DNA of 35,429 nucleotides from Candidatus Nitrosopumilus sp. (GTDB taxonomy: Archaea; Thermoproteota; Nitrososphaeria; Nitrososphaerales; Nitrosopumilaceae). The translations under genes were made by a program, and so were the position numbers. This document shows, in pieces, positions 15,679 to 22,195 of the stretch; positions within the stretch are counted from its first letter, which is position 1, and each line of letters opens with the position of its first letter. The notes beneath the pieces were generated by a model. That model made no database searches, had not been told where the DNA came from, and saw only the letters and a list, made by a program, of their open reading frames with translations. The DNA is taken from the NCBI GenBank assembly GCA_013043295.1, contig JABDOO010000018.1, positions 1 through 35,429 on the forward strand. The letters are read 5' to 3'.

Positions 15679-16543
15679 GATTTTGACCTTTTCCTAAGAT
15701 TGTATTATCAACAGTTGGGAATACATATGCTACAATTCTCATCCATGGATAATCTGGATCATACAATCTGTAAAACCCTGCATCCTCAAATGTAATATTA
15801 GTTGAACCTCCTACTGCAATCTCACCAGTTGAGATTTTTCCATCTGGAGTAAATGGAATGTAACGATCATTGTTTTCTTTTCCACTGATAAGATTATGAG
15901 TTACTATATCATTATTGATTATTGTGATTGTTGTTCCAGGTTGAACAGAAATTCTATCTTTTGAGAAATATTTAATGCTGCCAGATTCAATATAGCTCCC
16001 TGCACCTCCTTGTGAAGAGGAACCTTTCTGAATATGGACTTTGATGGTTTCCGGTTCCTCAGTTGTAGTCTGAGTGATTTTTGATAGTGTTGATAGTTTT
16101 ACAGTGTAAATTATTTTATAAGTCTCATCTGGTGTTGTAATCCTTCCTGTAAAACCATAAACTGATGCATCTTTACTTTGATCAACTAGTCTTCCGAAAA
16201 AACTAATTGAAGAATCAAAACCGTTTGAACTTTCAATATTTCCATTAATTCTAATATATTTTCCTTCACGCAAAAATTTACCGTCTAAATTAGAAATAAT
16301 AAATTCTTCAGAATCCAGTGTAACAAAGCCATCCTCAATCATAAAATTTATTGTACTTCCAAGCTGATTTTTTGAAGTCAAACCTAAATCAATTTCAGAA
16401 ATTTTTATTGTTTCTTCGGTCACAGCAAACCCTGAACCCTCTAAAAGAAATGCTTGATTCTCAGAAACTTCTGCAAAGGATTCATTGATAAAATATCCTG
16501 ATGAAACAACTAGCAAAGATAGCAACAATATAGCCAGTTTCAT
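15668..16543 (-). CDS. Secreted cupredoxin-like protein lacking a standard type 1 copper site
   Basis: 291 residues with a signal peptide (MKLAILLLSLLVVSSG, cleavage near SFAE, residue 24). Residues 30-150 form a beta-rich N-terminal domain. Residues 167-277 read as a cupredoxin: SVQPGTTITIINNDIVTHNL with the first ligand His at 216, and the ligand loop at 262-268. That loop reads DPDYPWM where copper proteins have CxxHPxM; the Cys is Asp262 and the His is Tyr265, while Pro266 and Met268 remain. A blue-copper site is therefore unlikely. The protein acts outside the membrane; an electron-transfer role is doubtful. Confidence 0.8.
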   Translation of the reverse strand: MKLAILLLSLLVVSSGYFINESFAEVSENQAFLLEGSGFAVTEETIKISEIDLGLTSKNQLGSTINFMIEDGFVTLDSEEFIISNLDGKFLREGKYIRINGNIESSNGFDSSISFFGRLVDQSKDASVYGFTGRITTPDETYKIIYTVKLSTLSKITQTTTEEPETIKVHIQKGSSSQGGAGSYIESGSIKYFSKDRISVQPGTTITIINNDIVTHNLISGKENNDRYIPFTPDGKISTGEIAVGGSTNITFEDAGFYRLYDPDYPWMRIVAYVFPTVDNTILGKGQNLGN

Positions 16544-16619
16544 GATTAAATTATCATAAAATCTGGCTTATAGTTTGCTGCTAAATTATTTTAGACTGAT
16601 TAGGCAAATCAAGGGGAAA

Positions 16620-17180
16620 CTAGAATCCAGGCATATCCATGAACCCTTGTTCTTGGGCCATCTCAATCATGTAAAACTCAAGATATCCTCCAGCTAAAAG
16701 AAGTCCAACCACAATTCCAATTTCAATAATTGTAGGTTTGACAAATTGTTTCAAATCAATTTTTTTTACCACTGCTCTAATCAAGATAAAACTCCTAGAA
16801 ATGCCAAAAGAGTAAGCAGTAATTTCCATTAATCCAAAAGGAGATAAGAATAGAATAGTTAGTGGATGAATTTCACCAATTTGAGGAGCAGAAACTACTA
16901 TTGCTGCAAAAGCAAATCCAGTAGACCATGCTGAGAACAGACCCCAGGCAACACCAAATCCAGGTACAAACATTGGTAATGCAAGAGTAAGATTGTGTGT
17001 AAAGATTCCAAAGGCATCAATATCTAAAACTAGTTCTTCAAATTCTGACATGAAGAGATTTGCTTCCTCTACACTGACAGTTGACATTGAACCTAATTGG
17101 AATGCAGTTGTAAAAAGACCTAGAAAAACAAAGAATGTGATTATTCTGATTTTATTCACAATGCCATACCTTACAAACAA
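16620..17180 (-). CDS. SpoIIM/DUF95-type membrane protein
   Basis: 186 residues with about five hydrophobic helices: one near 12-30, then after a short extracytoplasmic acidic loop (EANLFMSEFEELV) the pattern FTHNLTLALPMFVPGFGVAWG, a second pair including FAFAAIVVSA, then SPFGLMEITAYSFGIS, the Glu-containing segment typical of the SpoIIM (stage II sporulation M) superfamily, and a last helix ending near 170. Archaeal members are of unknown function; they often resemble permease-like partners. Single gene, divergent from the PolD small subunit. Confidence 0.75.
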   Translation of the reverse strand: MFVRYGIVNKIRIITFFVFLGLFTTAFQLGSMSTVSVEEANLFMSEFEELVLDIDAFGIFTHNLTLALPMFVPGFGVAWGLFSAWSTGFAFAAIVVSAPQIGEIHPLTILFLSPFGLMEITAYSFGISRSFILIRAVVKKIDLKQFVKPTIIEIGIVVGLLLAGGYLEFYMIEMAQEQGFMDMPGF

Positions 17181-17205
17181 TATTTGAGGGTTGGTGTAGG
17201 GCAGA

Positions 17206-17214
17206 TTTAATTAA
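17206..17214 (+). promoter_or_regulatory. TATA box for the PolD small subunit gene
   Basis: TTTAATTAA centred 25 bp before the ATG at 17235, leaderless. Confidence 0.45.
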
Positions 17215-17234
17215 ACCAGATTATATTTTTTGAT

Positions 17235-18680
17235 ATGAATAAGGAACTGTCCTTTGCTCTTAATTATGCATTAAACAAGGGTTTCCAGATTCACCCTGAT
17301 GCGTTTAAGATTTTAGAAAACGTAGATGTAAAAAAGTTAGAGAAGATAATAAAGGAAATAGTAAGAGAGAAAACAAAACAGAAGTTATTTCAGATTAATC
17401 AAGATGATTTAGAAAGTTATCTTGGAATTAAGGAGGATTCTACGTTACAAAATGAAGTGAAGGTATTATCAGATCCTACAACAAAGATAACATCTGGAGA
17501 AGGAGTAAAAGGATACAATGCCCTATTTTCAAGCCGTTTTAACAAACTTAAACGAATAGTCTCAGATAGACCAGAATCAAAATTATTAAAATCTGCAGCC
17601 TCAGTCAAAAATGCAAAAATTGATGATGATTTGTATGTGTGTGGATTAGTCACAGTAAGGAATTCAGAGAGAAATGTTACAAAATTGGTTCTTGAAGATC
17701 CATCAGGTTCCTTTGAGGGGATAATTTTTGATGAGGAGCTGCAGAAAAGTGCCGGGACTCTTCTAATTGATCAATTTGTAATGGCAAGAATAAGTTCAGC
17801 TAAAAACTCTGGGTATATTATCAAAGATTTAATTCTGCCAGATATTCCTGAGCAGGCAAAGAACAGATCTGAAAGTGAGGCATACGCAGTTTTTCTATCA
17901 GATTTGCATATTGGGAGTAAATACTTCATGGAAGATGAATTCTCAGAATTTGTATCTTGGATTTCAAGTCCTGATCCTGTTGCAAGAAAGATTCGTTTTG
18001 TCCTAATAGGTGGAGATGTGGTAGATGGGGTTGGGATATATCCAAATCAGAATAAGGAATTGGTTTGCCAGACAATTCAAGAGCAATTAAAAAAAGCAGA
18101 AGATTTACTTGATAAAATTCCTAAAAATGTGAAAATTATCATAATGCCTGGTAACCATGATCCAGGTAGAAGAGCATTACCACAACCGGCAATTCCCAAA
18201 AAATACAACTCTAGTCTTTGGGAAAGAGAAAACGTGATAATGGTTGGAAACCCAGCAGTAATTTCATTAAATGGGGTAATAGTTTCAATGTTTCACGGTC
18301 AAAGTATTGATGATATAGTCAAAACCACACCGGGTCTAAGTTATGATCATCCTGCCGATGTAATGAAACATCTACTTCGTGCAAGACATCTAAGTCCAAT
18401 TTATGGTAGTCAAACTCCTATAGCACCAGAAATGGAAGATTTGTTAGTAATTCAGGACATACCTGACATTTTTCATGTGGGTCATGTTCATAGAGCCCAA
18501 TTGGACTTGTATAAGGGAATTTTATTGGTAAATTCAGGTTCATGGCAAAAACAGACGCCTTTTCAAGCTAGTGTAGGTATGACGCCAAACCCAGGAATTG
18601 CAATATTGGTAAATCTAAAAACATTACAAGTCTACCATCAAAATTATAGTTCTAATTTAGATAATGTCTTGCAGAGTTAG
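17235..18680 (+). CDS. polB: DNA polymerase D small subunit DP1 (MRE11-like 3'-5' exonuclease)
   Basis: 481 residues. The N-terminal helical region (1-60) is followed by a linker, an OB fold (about 120-210: DLYVCGLVTVRNSERN and FVMARI) and a calcineurin-like phosphoesterase domain. All metal motifs are intact: SDLHIG (D223, H225), GGDVVDG (D261), PGNHDPG (N307, H308), FHGQ (H354) and GHVHRA (H417, H419), so proofreading activity is expected. It pairs with the large subunit encoded at 22962. The last 24 bp overlap the 3' end of cdc6 on the other strand. Confidence 0.96.
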   Translation: MNKELSFALNYALNKGFQIHPDAFKILENVDVKKLEKIIKEIVREKTKQKLFQINQDDLESYLGIKEDSTLQNEVKVLSDPTTKITSGEGVKGYNALFSSRFNKLKRIVSDRPESKLLKSAASVKNAKIDDDLYVCGLVTVRNSERNVTKLVLEDPSGSFEGIIFDEELQKSAGTLLIDQFVMARISSAKNSGYIIKDLILPDIPEQAKNRSESEAYAVFLSDLHIGSKYFMEDEFSEFVSWISSPDPVARKIRFVLIGGDVVDGVGIYPNQNKELVCQTIQEQLKKAEDLLDKIPKNVKIIIMPGNHDPGRRALPQPAIPKKYNSSLWERENVIMVGNPAVISLNGVIVSMFHGQSIDDIVKTTPGLSYDHPADVMKHLLRARHLSPIYGSQTPIAPEMEDLLVIQDIPDIFHVGHVHRAQLDLYKGILLVNSGSWQKQTPFQASVGMTPNPGIAILVNLKTLQVYHQNYSSNLDNVLQS

Positions 18681-19859
18681 ATCATCACCAAATGTTTTTT
18701 TAATCATTTCTGAAGAAATTGTCAGTTTGTATTTTTTTGTCCTACCATGAATTCCTTGATGAATTAGTCTTCCTGAGATTAATCCAGACAATTCAATTTC
18801 ACTTAGCATTTGTGTGATTCTTCTTTGGGTAAGCTCGTCTTTCCCAACTGCCTTGCAGAGATTTTTGTATGAAGAGTATATTTCTCCGGTAGAGGAGCCG
18901 TTTGCCTTCATAATGGCAATTAGGATGAGTTTTTCATGAAGAGGGAATGATTTGAGGGATTTTTCTTCTTTGTTTTCTTCCATTTTTTGAGAGGCCTCTC
19001 TGACATGTTCAATTGTAACTTTTTCAGATTGTTGTCTCTCTGCAAGTTCTCCAGCCACTCTAAGCAGATCAATTGCTCTTCGAGCATCCCCATGTTCCCC
19101 GCCTGCTAGGGCAGCAATTAGATTTAGGGCAGGATCTTCAACTGAATTTTCAATAAATGATTCTTGGATTCTTTCTTCTAGAATTTTTTTAATTTGTTCA
19201 ACATTGTAATTTGTAAAGACAATTTCCTCTTCTCCTAAACTACTGATTACTCTAGGGTCTAGTTTTTCTTTGAAAGTTAAGTCGTTTGAAATTCCTACTA
19301 AAGTAAGGGAGCCTTGTGTCAGACGTTCATTTGCCCTAGTAAGTTGGTATAGAATGTCTTTGCCTGTTTTTGCGACTAGTTGCGCAAGATAGTCTATTTC
19401 ATCTATAACAAAAACTGCGTTGAGTTTACCTTCTTCAATTTTGTTTAGTAGTCTTTTGAATACTTCGCTTATTGCTAGCCCAGTTGTGGGTAATTCCTTC
19501 TCTTTTAGGTCTAATTGCCTGCCTAAACTGACCAATAATCCATATAATGTGGTCTCTTCTTTAGAATTTGAATAAATGAGTTTGATTGGGAAATTTGATT
19601 TCTCAACTCTCTCTTGGATTTTAGAGAGCACTTTTTTCACTACTAATGTTTTACCTGTTCCAGGCTTACCATATACTAGGAGATTTGAAGGTCTTGATTT
19701 TTTTAAAATTGGTAATAATGATTGGGTGACTTGTTCTTGTTCATTTTTTCTATGTAATATGATATTTGGAATATATGAATAATGAAGTATATCACGATTT
19801 TTTATTATTGATTTTCCAGACTCTGCAGCATCTAACAAATCATCAATTGGATCAGACAT
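18657..19859 (-). CDS. cdc6: Orc1/Cdc6 replication initiator
   Basis: 400 residues from the ATG at 19859 (MSDPIDDLLDAAES); the frame stays open 48 nt further to a TTG, but that stretch looks non-coding. AAA+ elements: Walker A GKPGTGKT (about 64-71), Walker B VFVIDEID (about 149-156), sensor 1 VGISNDL and sensor 2 GDARRAIDLLR. The C-terminal winged helix (about 310-400) ends with GIHGRTKKYKL, a typical wing. It binds ORB elements at the origin and loads MCM. It is next to the non-coding origin candidate and convergent with DP1, overlapping it by 24 bp. Confidence 0.97.
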   Translation of the reverse strand: MSDPIDDLLDAAESGKSIIKNRDILHYSYIPNIILHRKNEQEQVTQSLLPILKKSRPSNLLVYGKPGTGKTLVVKKVLSKIQERVEKSNFPIKLIYSNSKEETTLYGLLVSLGRQLDLKEKELPTTGLAISEVFKRLLNKIEEGKLNAVFVIDEIDYLAQLVAKTGKDILYQLTRANERLTQGSLTLVGISNDLTFKEKLDPRVISSLGEEEIVFTNYNVEQIKKILEERIQESFIENSVEDPALNLIAALAGGEHGDARRAIDLLRVAGELAERQQSEKVTIEHVREASQKMEENKEEKSLKSFPLHEKLILIAIMKANGSSTGEIYSSYKNLCKAVGKDELTQRRITQMLSEIELSGLISGRLIHQGIHGRTKKYKLTISSEMIKKTFGDDLTLQDII

Positions 19860-19915
19860 ACTCACACACCTTTGTTTCCTATCAACACTAACACAACCAT
19901 ATCTCAATTAAGAGA

Positions 19916-20010
19916 GTATAGAATAGAATAGTAATAGTAGTTTAGTTTGTAATTAATTATTTTTAGTTAGTTTTAGATTTCTTTTTAAAAAAAATTAAAG
20001 AAAAAAATAG
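19916..20010. other. Very AT-rich tract (candidate duplex unwinding element)
   Basis: Nearly all A and T, containing the run CTTTTTAAAAAAAATTAAAG (19981-20000). It lies between cdc6 and the ORB-like repeats, as unwinding elements do in other archaeal origins. It also carries any cdc6 promoter, since it is the upstream region of that gene. Confidence 0.5.
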
Positions 20011-20032
20011 AGTGGAAATATTGGTGTGTGGG
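20010..20032 (+). repeat. ORB-like element, degenerate, inverted orientation
   Basis: AGTGGAAATA (20011-20020) matches exactly the core of the two stronger copies read on the other strand, followed by a G-rich but interrupted stretch (TTGGTGTGTGGGT). Opposite orientation to the others. Confidence 0.45.
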
Positions 20033-20107
20033 TTGAATCCTAAATTAGGTATGGATTAACAATAATGTTAATGAAGTGTTAAGAAAATTCCCAAAAAGCC
20101 TATTTTG

Positions 20108-20130
20108 ACCCCTTTATTTCCATTCCAAGC
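20108..20130 (-). repeat. ORB-like element 1
   Basis: On the minus strand GGAATGGAAATAAAGGGGT, a TGGAAA core followed by a G-string as in archaeal origin recognition boxes. It is 20/23 identical to the copy 62 bp to the right. Confidence 0.65.
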
Positions 20131-20169
20131 GTTAAGAAAGGTGTTAACATTGTGAACATCTCGAAAACA

Positions 20170-20192
20170 ACCCCCTTATTTCCACTCCAGGC
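20170..20192 (-). repeat. ORB-like element 2
   Basis: On the minus strand GGAGTGGAAATAAGGGGGT; closest of the three to the known ORB pattern (CAGTGGAAAC core plus a G-string). Direct repeat of the element at 20108. Confidence 0.7.
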
Positions 20193-20351
20193 ACAAATAT
20201 ATCTAAATTAAAGGGCTTTAAACAAAAAACACTGTTAATAACAAAAATTAGGCTAGGCGTGGGCTAGGCAGTCAATGTTAACAAACCACTTTGTTAACAA
20301 ATATTCTGGGATCATTTGAACTGTTAACATTCGATCCTTTAGATCTCAAAG

Positions 20352-20738
20352 ATGACTAAAAAACACATTCGAATTGGTATGGAAGACGCTGATGGTGCCA
20401 AATATGATATTAAATTGGAAGGTAATGTAACCAGAGATAAAGTTCTTAAAATATTTGAAATGATGGATTTGATGAATATTGAAGAGGAACAAGAACCAAT
20501 TAACATGGATTCTGCAGGTTCAAAAATTTGGAATATAATTGACAAATTCTTCCCAATGGGCAAATTTACCTCTACAAACATACTTGAAAAATATGAGGAT
20601 GAATATAACGAGCCTGTGAAATTAAGTATAATTTCCACTTATTTGTCACGATTTGCTGTAAAAGGTAGGGTAAATAGAACTAGAAATGGCAGAGAATGGA
20701 CTTATCAAACCATCAAAATTCCCCAAAAACAACAATAA
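20352..20738 (+). CDS. Origin-adjacent winged-helix-like protein, unknown function
   Basis: 128 residues, no named family recognised. N-terminal part (1-45) includes HIRIGMEDADGAKYDIKLEG, a beta-hairpin-like segment; the acidic linker DLMNIEEEQEPINMD follows. The C-terminal 75 residues read as a winged helix: KIWNIIDKFFPMGKFTSTNI, a second helix ending VKLSIISTYLSRFAVKG, and a wing RVNRTRNGREWTYQTIK rich in Arg. DNA binding is therefore likely. It is the first gene after the origin candidate and carries a GTTAACATT box over its promoter, so autoregulation or origin binding is a reasonable guess. Confidence 0.75.
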   Translation: MTKKHIRIGMEDADGAKYDIKLEGNVTRDKVLKIFEMMDLMNIEEEQEPINMDSAGSKIWNIIDKFFPMGKFTSTNILEKYEDEYNEPVKLSIISTYLSRFAVKGRVNRTRNGREWTYQTIKIPQKQQ

Positions 20739-20743
20739 TCCAA

Positions 20744-20911
20744 TTAAGAAATAGTGACTTTTCTAACCAATAATCGATCTTTACCCAAAATTACTTTAAC
20801 ATATTCTCCTTTTTGGATATCCATATATTTTCTAAACTGTTTGGGGATTGAAATTGTACCTGCAGAGGTAATTTTTACCAAGACTTCGTTCTCTTGTACA
20901 GACATATACAT
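20744..20911 (-). CDS. SpoVT/AbrB-type DNA-binding protein, 53-55 residues
   Basis: A very short gene, easily missed. Translation from the ATG at 20911 gives 55 residues, from the ATG at 20905 (MSVQENEVLV) 53. The sequence VKITSAGTISIPKQFRKYM, followed by DIQKGEYVKVIL and RLLVRKV, is the swapped-hairpin AbrB fold (KITxxGxIxIPKxxRKxxxIxxGDxVxV pattern). Such proteins act as dimeric transcription regulators or as antitoxins. No toxin partner is adjacent: the flanking genes are the winged-helix protein (5 bp away, convergent) and the membrane-anchored wHTH gene. An AT-rich promoter with a run of TATA steps lies at 20912-20942. Confidence 0.85.
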   Translation of the reverse strand: MYMSVQENEVLVKITSAGTISIPKQFRKYMDIQKGEYVKVILGKDRLLVRKVTIS

Positions 20912-21038
20912 ACTATAATTTAATAATATATATAATTTAATAAATTATCAAAACATAACATTATGATAAAATACACCTATTTTCACTAAAATCATCGAAC
21001 AATAATTGAAAAATATTTTTAAAAATTCTAAAATTCCC

Positions 21039-21641
21039 TTATCCGACTGTTGGATTCTCTTCTAATTGGCCTACTTTTGACATTCCTTTTTCAGTAATTG
21101 AGTAAGTATAGGGCTTTGATTCAGTATTTCTTTGAACATATCCATCTTCAAACATCTTTTTCATTAGGCGTGAAGTATGCTCTCTACTTTTCTTTAATGT
21201 GATTTGTATATCACGTGATGTCATAGCTTTGTTTGTGATAAGTTGCAACACATAATCAACTGGGTTTGTAGGTGCTAAATTAACTGGATTAGGCGTGGAA
21301 ATTACCTTTTCTGGTTCTTCTTCCACCTTAGTAGCTTGTTCAATTGGCCTTTCTTTTACTTCATTCTTTGCTAATTTCTCTAAGAATTGTTTTAAATCAA
21401 GATTAGGATCTTCTACTTTTTGCTCAATCCCTTGGATTTCTAATGCATCCAGGCGTATTTTCATATCAATTAACTGCCTTTCATAATACTCCAAACGTTC
21501 TGCTTGTGAAGCATCAAACCCTTCACTTTTAATTTTAACAAATGGTCGTATCTTAAAGTAAGCATACAAACCAACAATACCTATGATAAAAGCTAAAATC
21601 ACACCTAAAATCACTTCAGGTTCAGGAATTTCAACTAACAT
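21039..21641 (-). CDS. Membrane-anchored winged-helix protein
   Basis: 200 residues from the ATG at 21641. One N-terminal membrane helix (about 9-30, VILGVILAFIIGIVGLYAYF), then a coiled coil (about 40-75, AERLEYYERQLIDMKIRLDAL), a charged linker, and a C-terminal winged helix (about 125-195: VDYVLQLITNKAMTSRDIQI, then REHTSRLMKKMFEDGYV and wing YTYSITEKG), MarR/LysR-like in pattern. DNA-binding domain faces the cytoplasm if the N-terminus is outside. It could tether a DNA site to the membrane or sense the envelope. It lies 0.7 kb from the origin candidate. Its promoter carries repeated TCACAT motifs. Confidence 0.85.
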   Translation of the reverse strand: MLVEIPEPEVILGVILAFIIGIVGLYAYFKIRPFVKIKSEGFDASQAERLEYYERQLIDMKIRLDALEIQGIEQKVEDPNLDLKQFLEKLAKNEVKERPIEQATKVEEEPEKVISTPNPVNLAPTNPVDYVLQLITNKAMTSRDIQITLKKSREHTSRLMKKMFEDGYVQRNTESKPYTYSITEKGMSKVGQLEENPTVG

Positions 21642-21775
21642 CACATGTTATACGCCTACCTCGTGATTTATCGTGATTGAACAATATTATTTCACACTTT
21701 AGATTAACAATCTCACATGCATTATCACATACAAACTGAAGAAGGGATAACTATTGGTATCACATACATCACATA
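21640..21775. repeat. Cluster of TCACAT (ATGTGA) motifs and a TCGTGATT direct repeat
   Basis: TCACAT begins at 21641, 21713, 21725, 21760 and 21769, five copies in 135 bp, together with TCGTGATT twice (21661 and 21671, 10-bp period). The cluster covers the whole spacer between two genes of the same strand, including the start of the membrane-anchored wHTH gene and the stop of the next one. Confidence 0.5.
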
Positions 21776-22131
21776 TTACATGCCTGACGGATGAGCCTGT
21801 CAATCACACTTATCACTTCATCTTCTCTTTCTGGGAAAATATCACTCTCATTAATCACATTGATTTGTTCAGAAAGTTTTGATATCACATCTATATCATC
21901 AGGCAAAAGTATGCCTAAACCACGAAAAAGTATGATTGAGTAGAATAATCCAATTAATTTGTCTCTAGACTGCCCAACTTGCCTATAATACGCGCCTTTG
22001 GAAATAGAGAAATTAGATTCTAGAAGATCTTTCTGATTTAAAATAATTTCAACTTGTCGCTCTGTAAACAGTGATTTTTTGATAATTTTACGTATTATAT
22101 TGTTAAAATTAGATTTATCCAACTCCTCCAT
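21769..22131 (-). CDS. Helical protein with HTH-like region, unknown function
   Basis: 120 residues from the ATG at 22131; the frame continues 30 nt to a TTG at 22161 but the ATG is preferred. All-helical by appearance. The segment FTERQVEIILNQKDL, then ISKGAYYRQVGQSRDKLIGL resembles a two-helix HTH with a basic recognition helix, followed by a hydrophobic helix (LFYSIILFRGLGILL) and an acidic C-terminus. No family recognised. It is divergent from GGGP synthase by about 65 bp and precedes the membrane-anchored wHTH on the same strand, so the two may be co-regulated. Confidence 0.65.
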   Translation of the reverse strand: MEELDKSNFNNIIRKIIKKSLFTERQVEIILNQKDLLESNFSISKGAYYRQVGQSRDKLIGLFYSIILFRGLGILLPDDIDVISKLSEQINVINESDIFPEREDEVISVIDRLIRQACNM

Positions 22132-22167
22132 AGCTATACAAATCTGTATACTACATTCCAATTAAAC

Positions 22168-22173
22168 TTTAAA
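22168..22173 (+). promoter_or_regulatory. TATA box for the GGGP synthase-DP2 operon
   Basis: TTTAAA centred 26 bp before the ATG at 22196; leaderless. Confidence 0.5.
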
Positions 22174-22195
22174 GAGACACACGTAAACCTCTTTC

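Larger units (their letters stand above)
20078..20331. repeat. Family of GTTAAC/GTTAAG boxes in the origin region
   Basis: GTTAAGAAA at 20078 and 20131; GTTAACATT at 20143 and 20323; GTTAACAAA at 20277 and 20293; a variant GTTAATAAC at 20234. Six of them form exact 9-bp pairs. The last one lies 26-29 bp before the ATG at 20352, where a TATA box would be expected, so it may double as promoter or operator of that gene. Confidence 0.65.
19860..20351. other. oriC: Candidate chromosomal replication origin (oriC)
   Basis: The longest gene-free stretch of the window, directly upstream of orc1/cdc6. It holds an A/T tract (19916-20010), two 23-bp ORB-like direct repeats (20108-20130, 20170-20192), a weaker inverted ORB-like copy (20010-20032), a 7-bp inverted repeat ATTAACA/TGTTAAT (20055-20072), at least seven GTTAA-type boxes, and a direct repeat of GGCTAGGC (20251-20258, 20262-20269). 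Adjacent cdc6 plus ORB-like repeats plus an unwinding tract are the defining set of archaeal origins. The role is inferred; no ORF of note is present. Confidence 0.8.

Noticed and set aside
19908..20351. CRISPR array or IS remnant in the long spacer
   Set aside because: The repeats are unequal, differently spaced and oriented, without spacers of fixed length, transposase or terminal inverted repeats.
20744..20911. Toxin-antitoxin pair built on the AbrB protein
   Set aside because: No PIN, MazF-like or RelE-like gene lies next to it; flanking genes are DNA-binding-like proteins on other transcripts.
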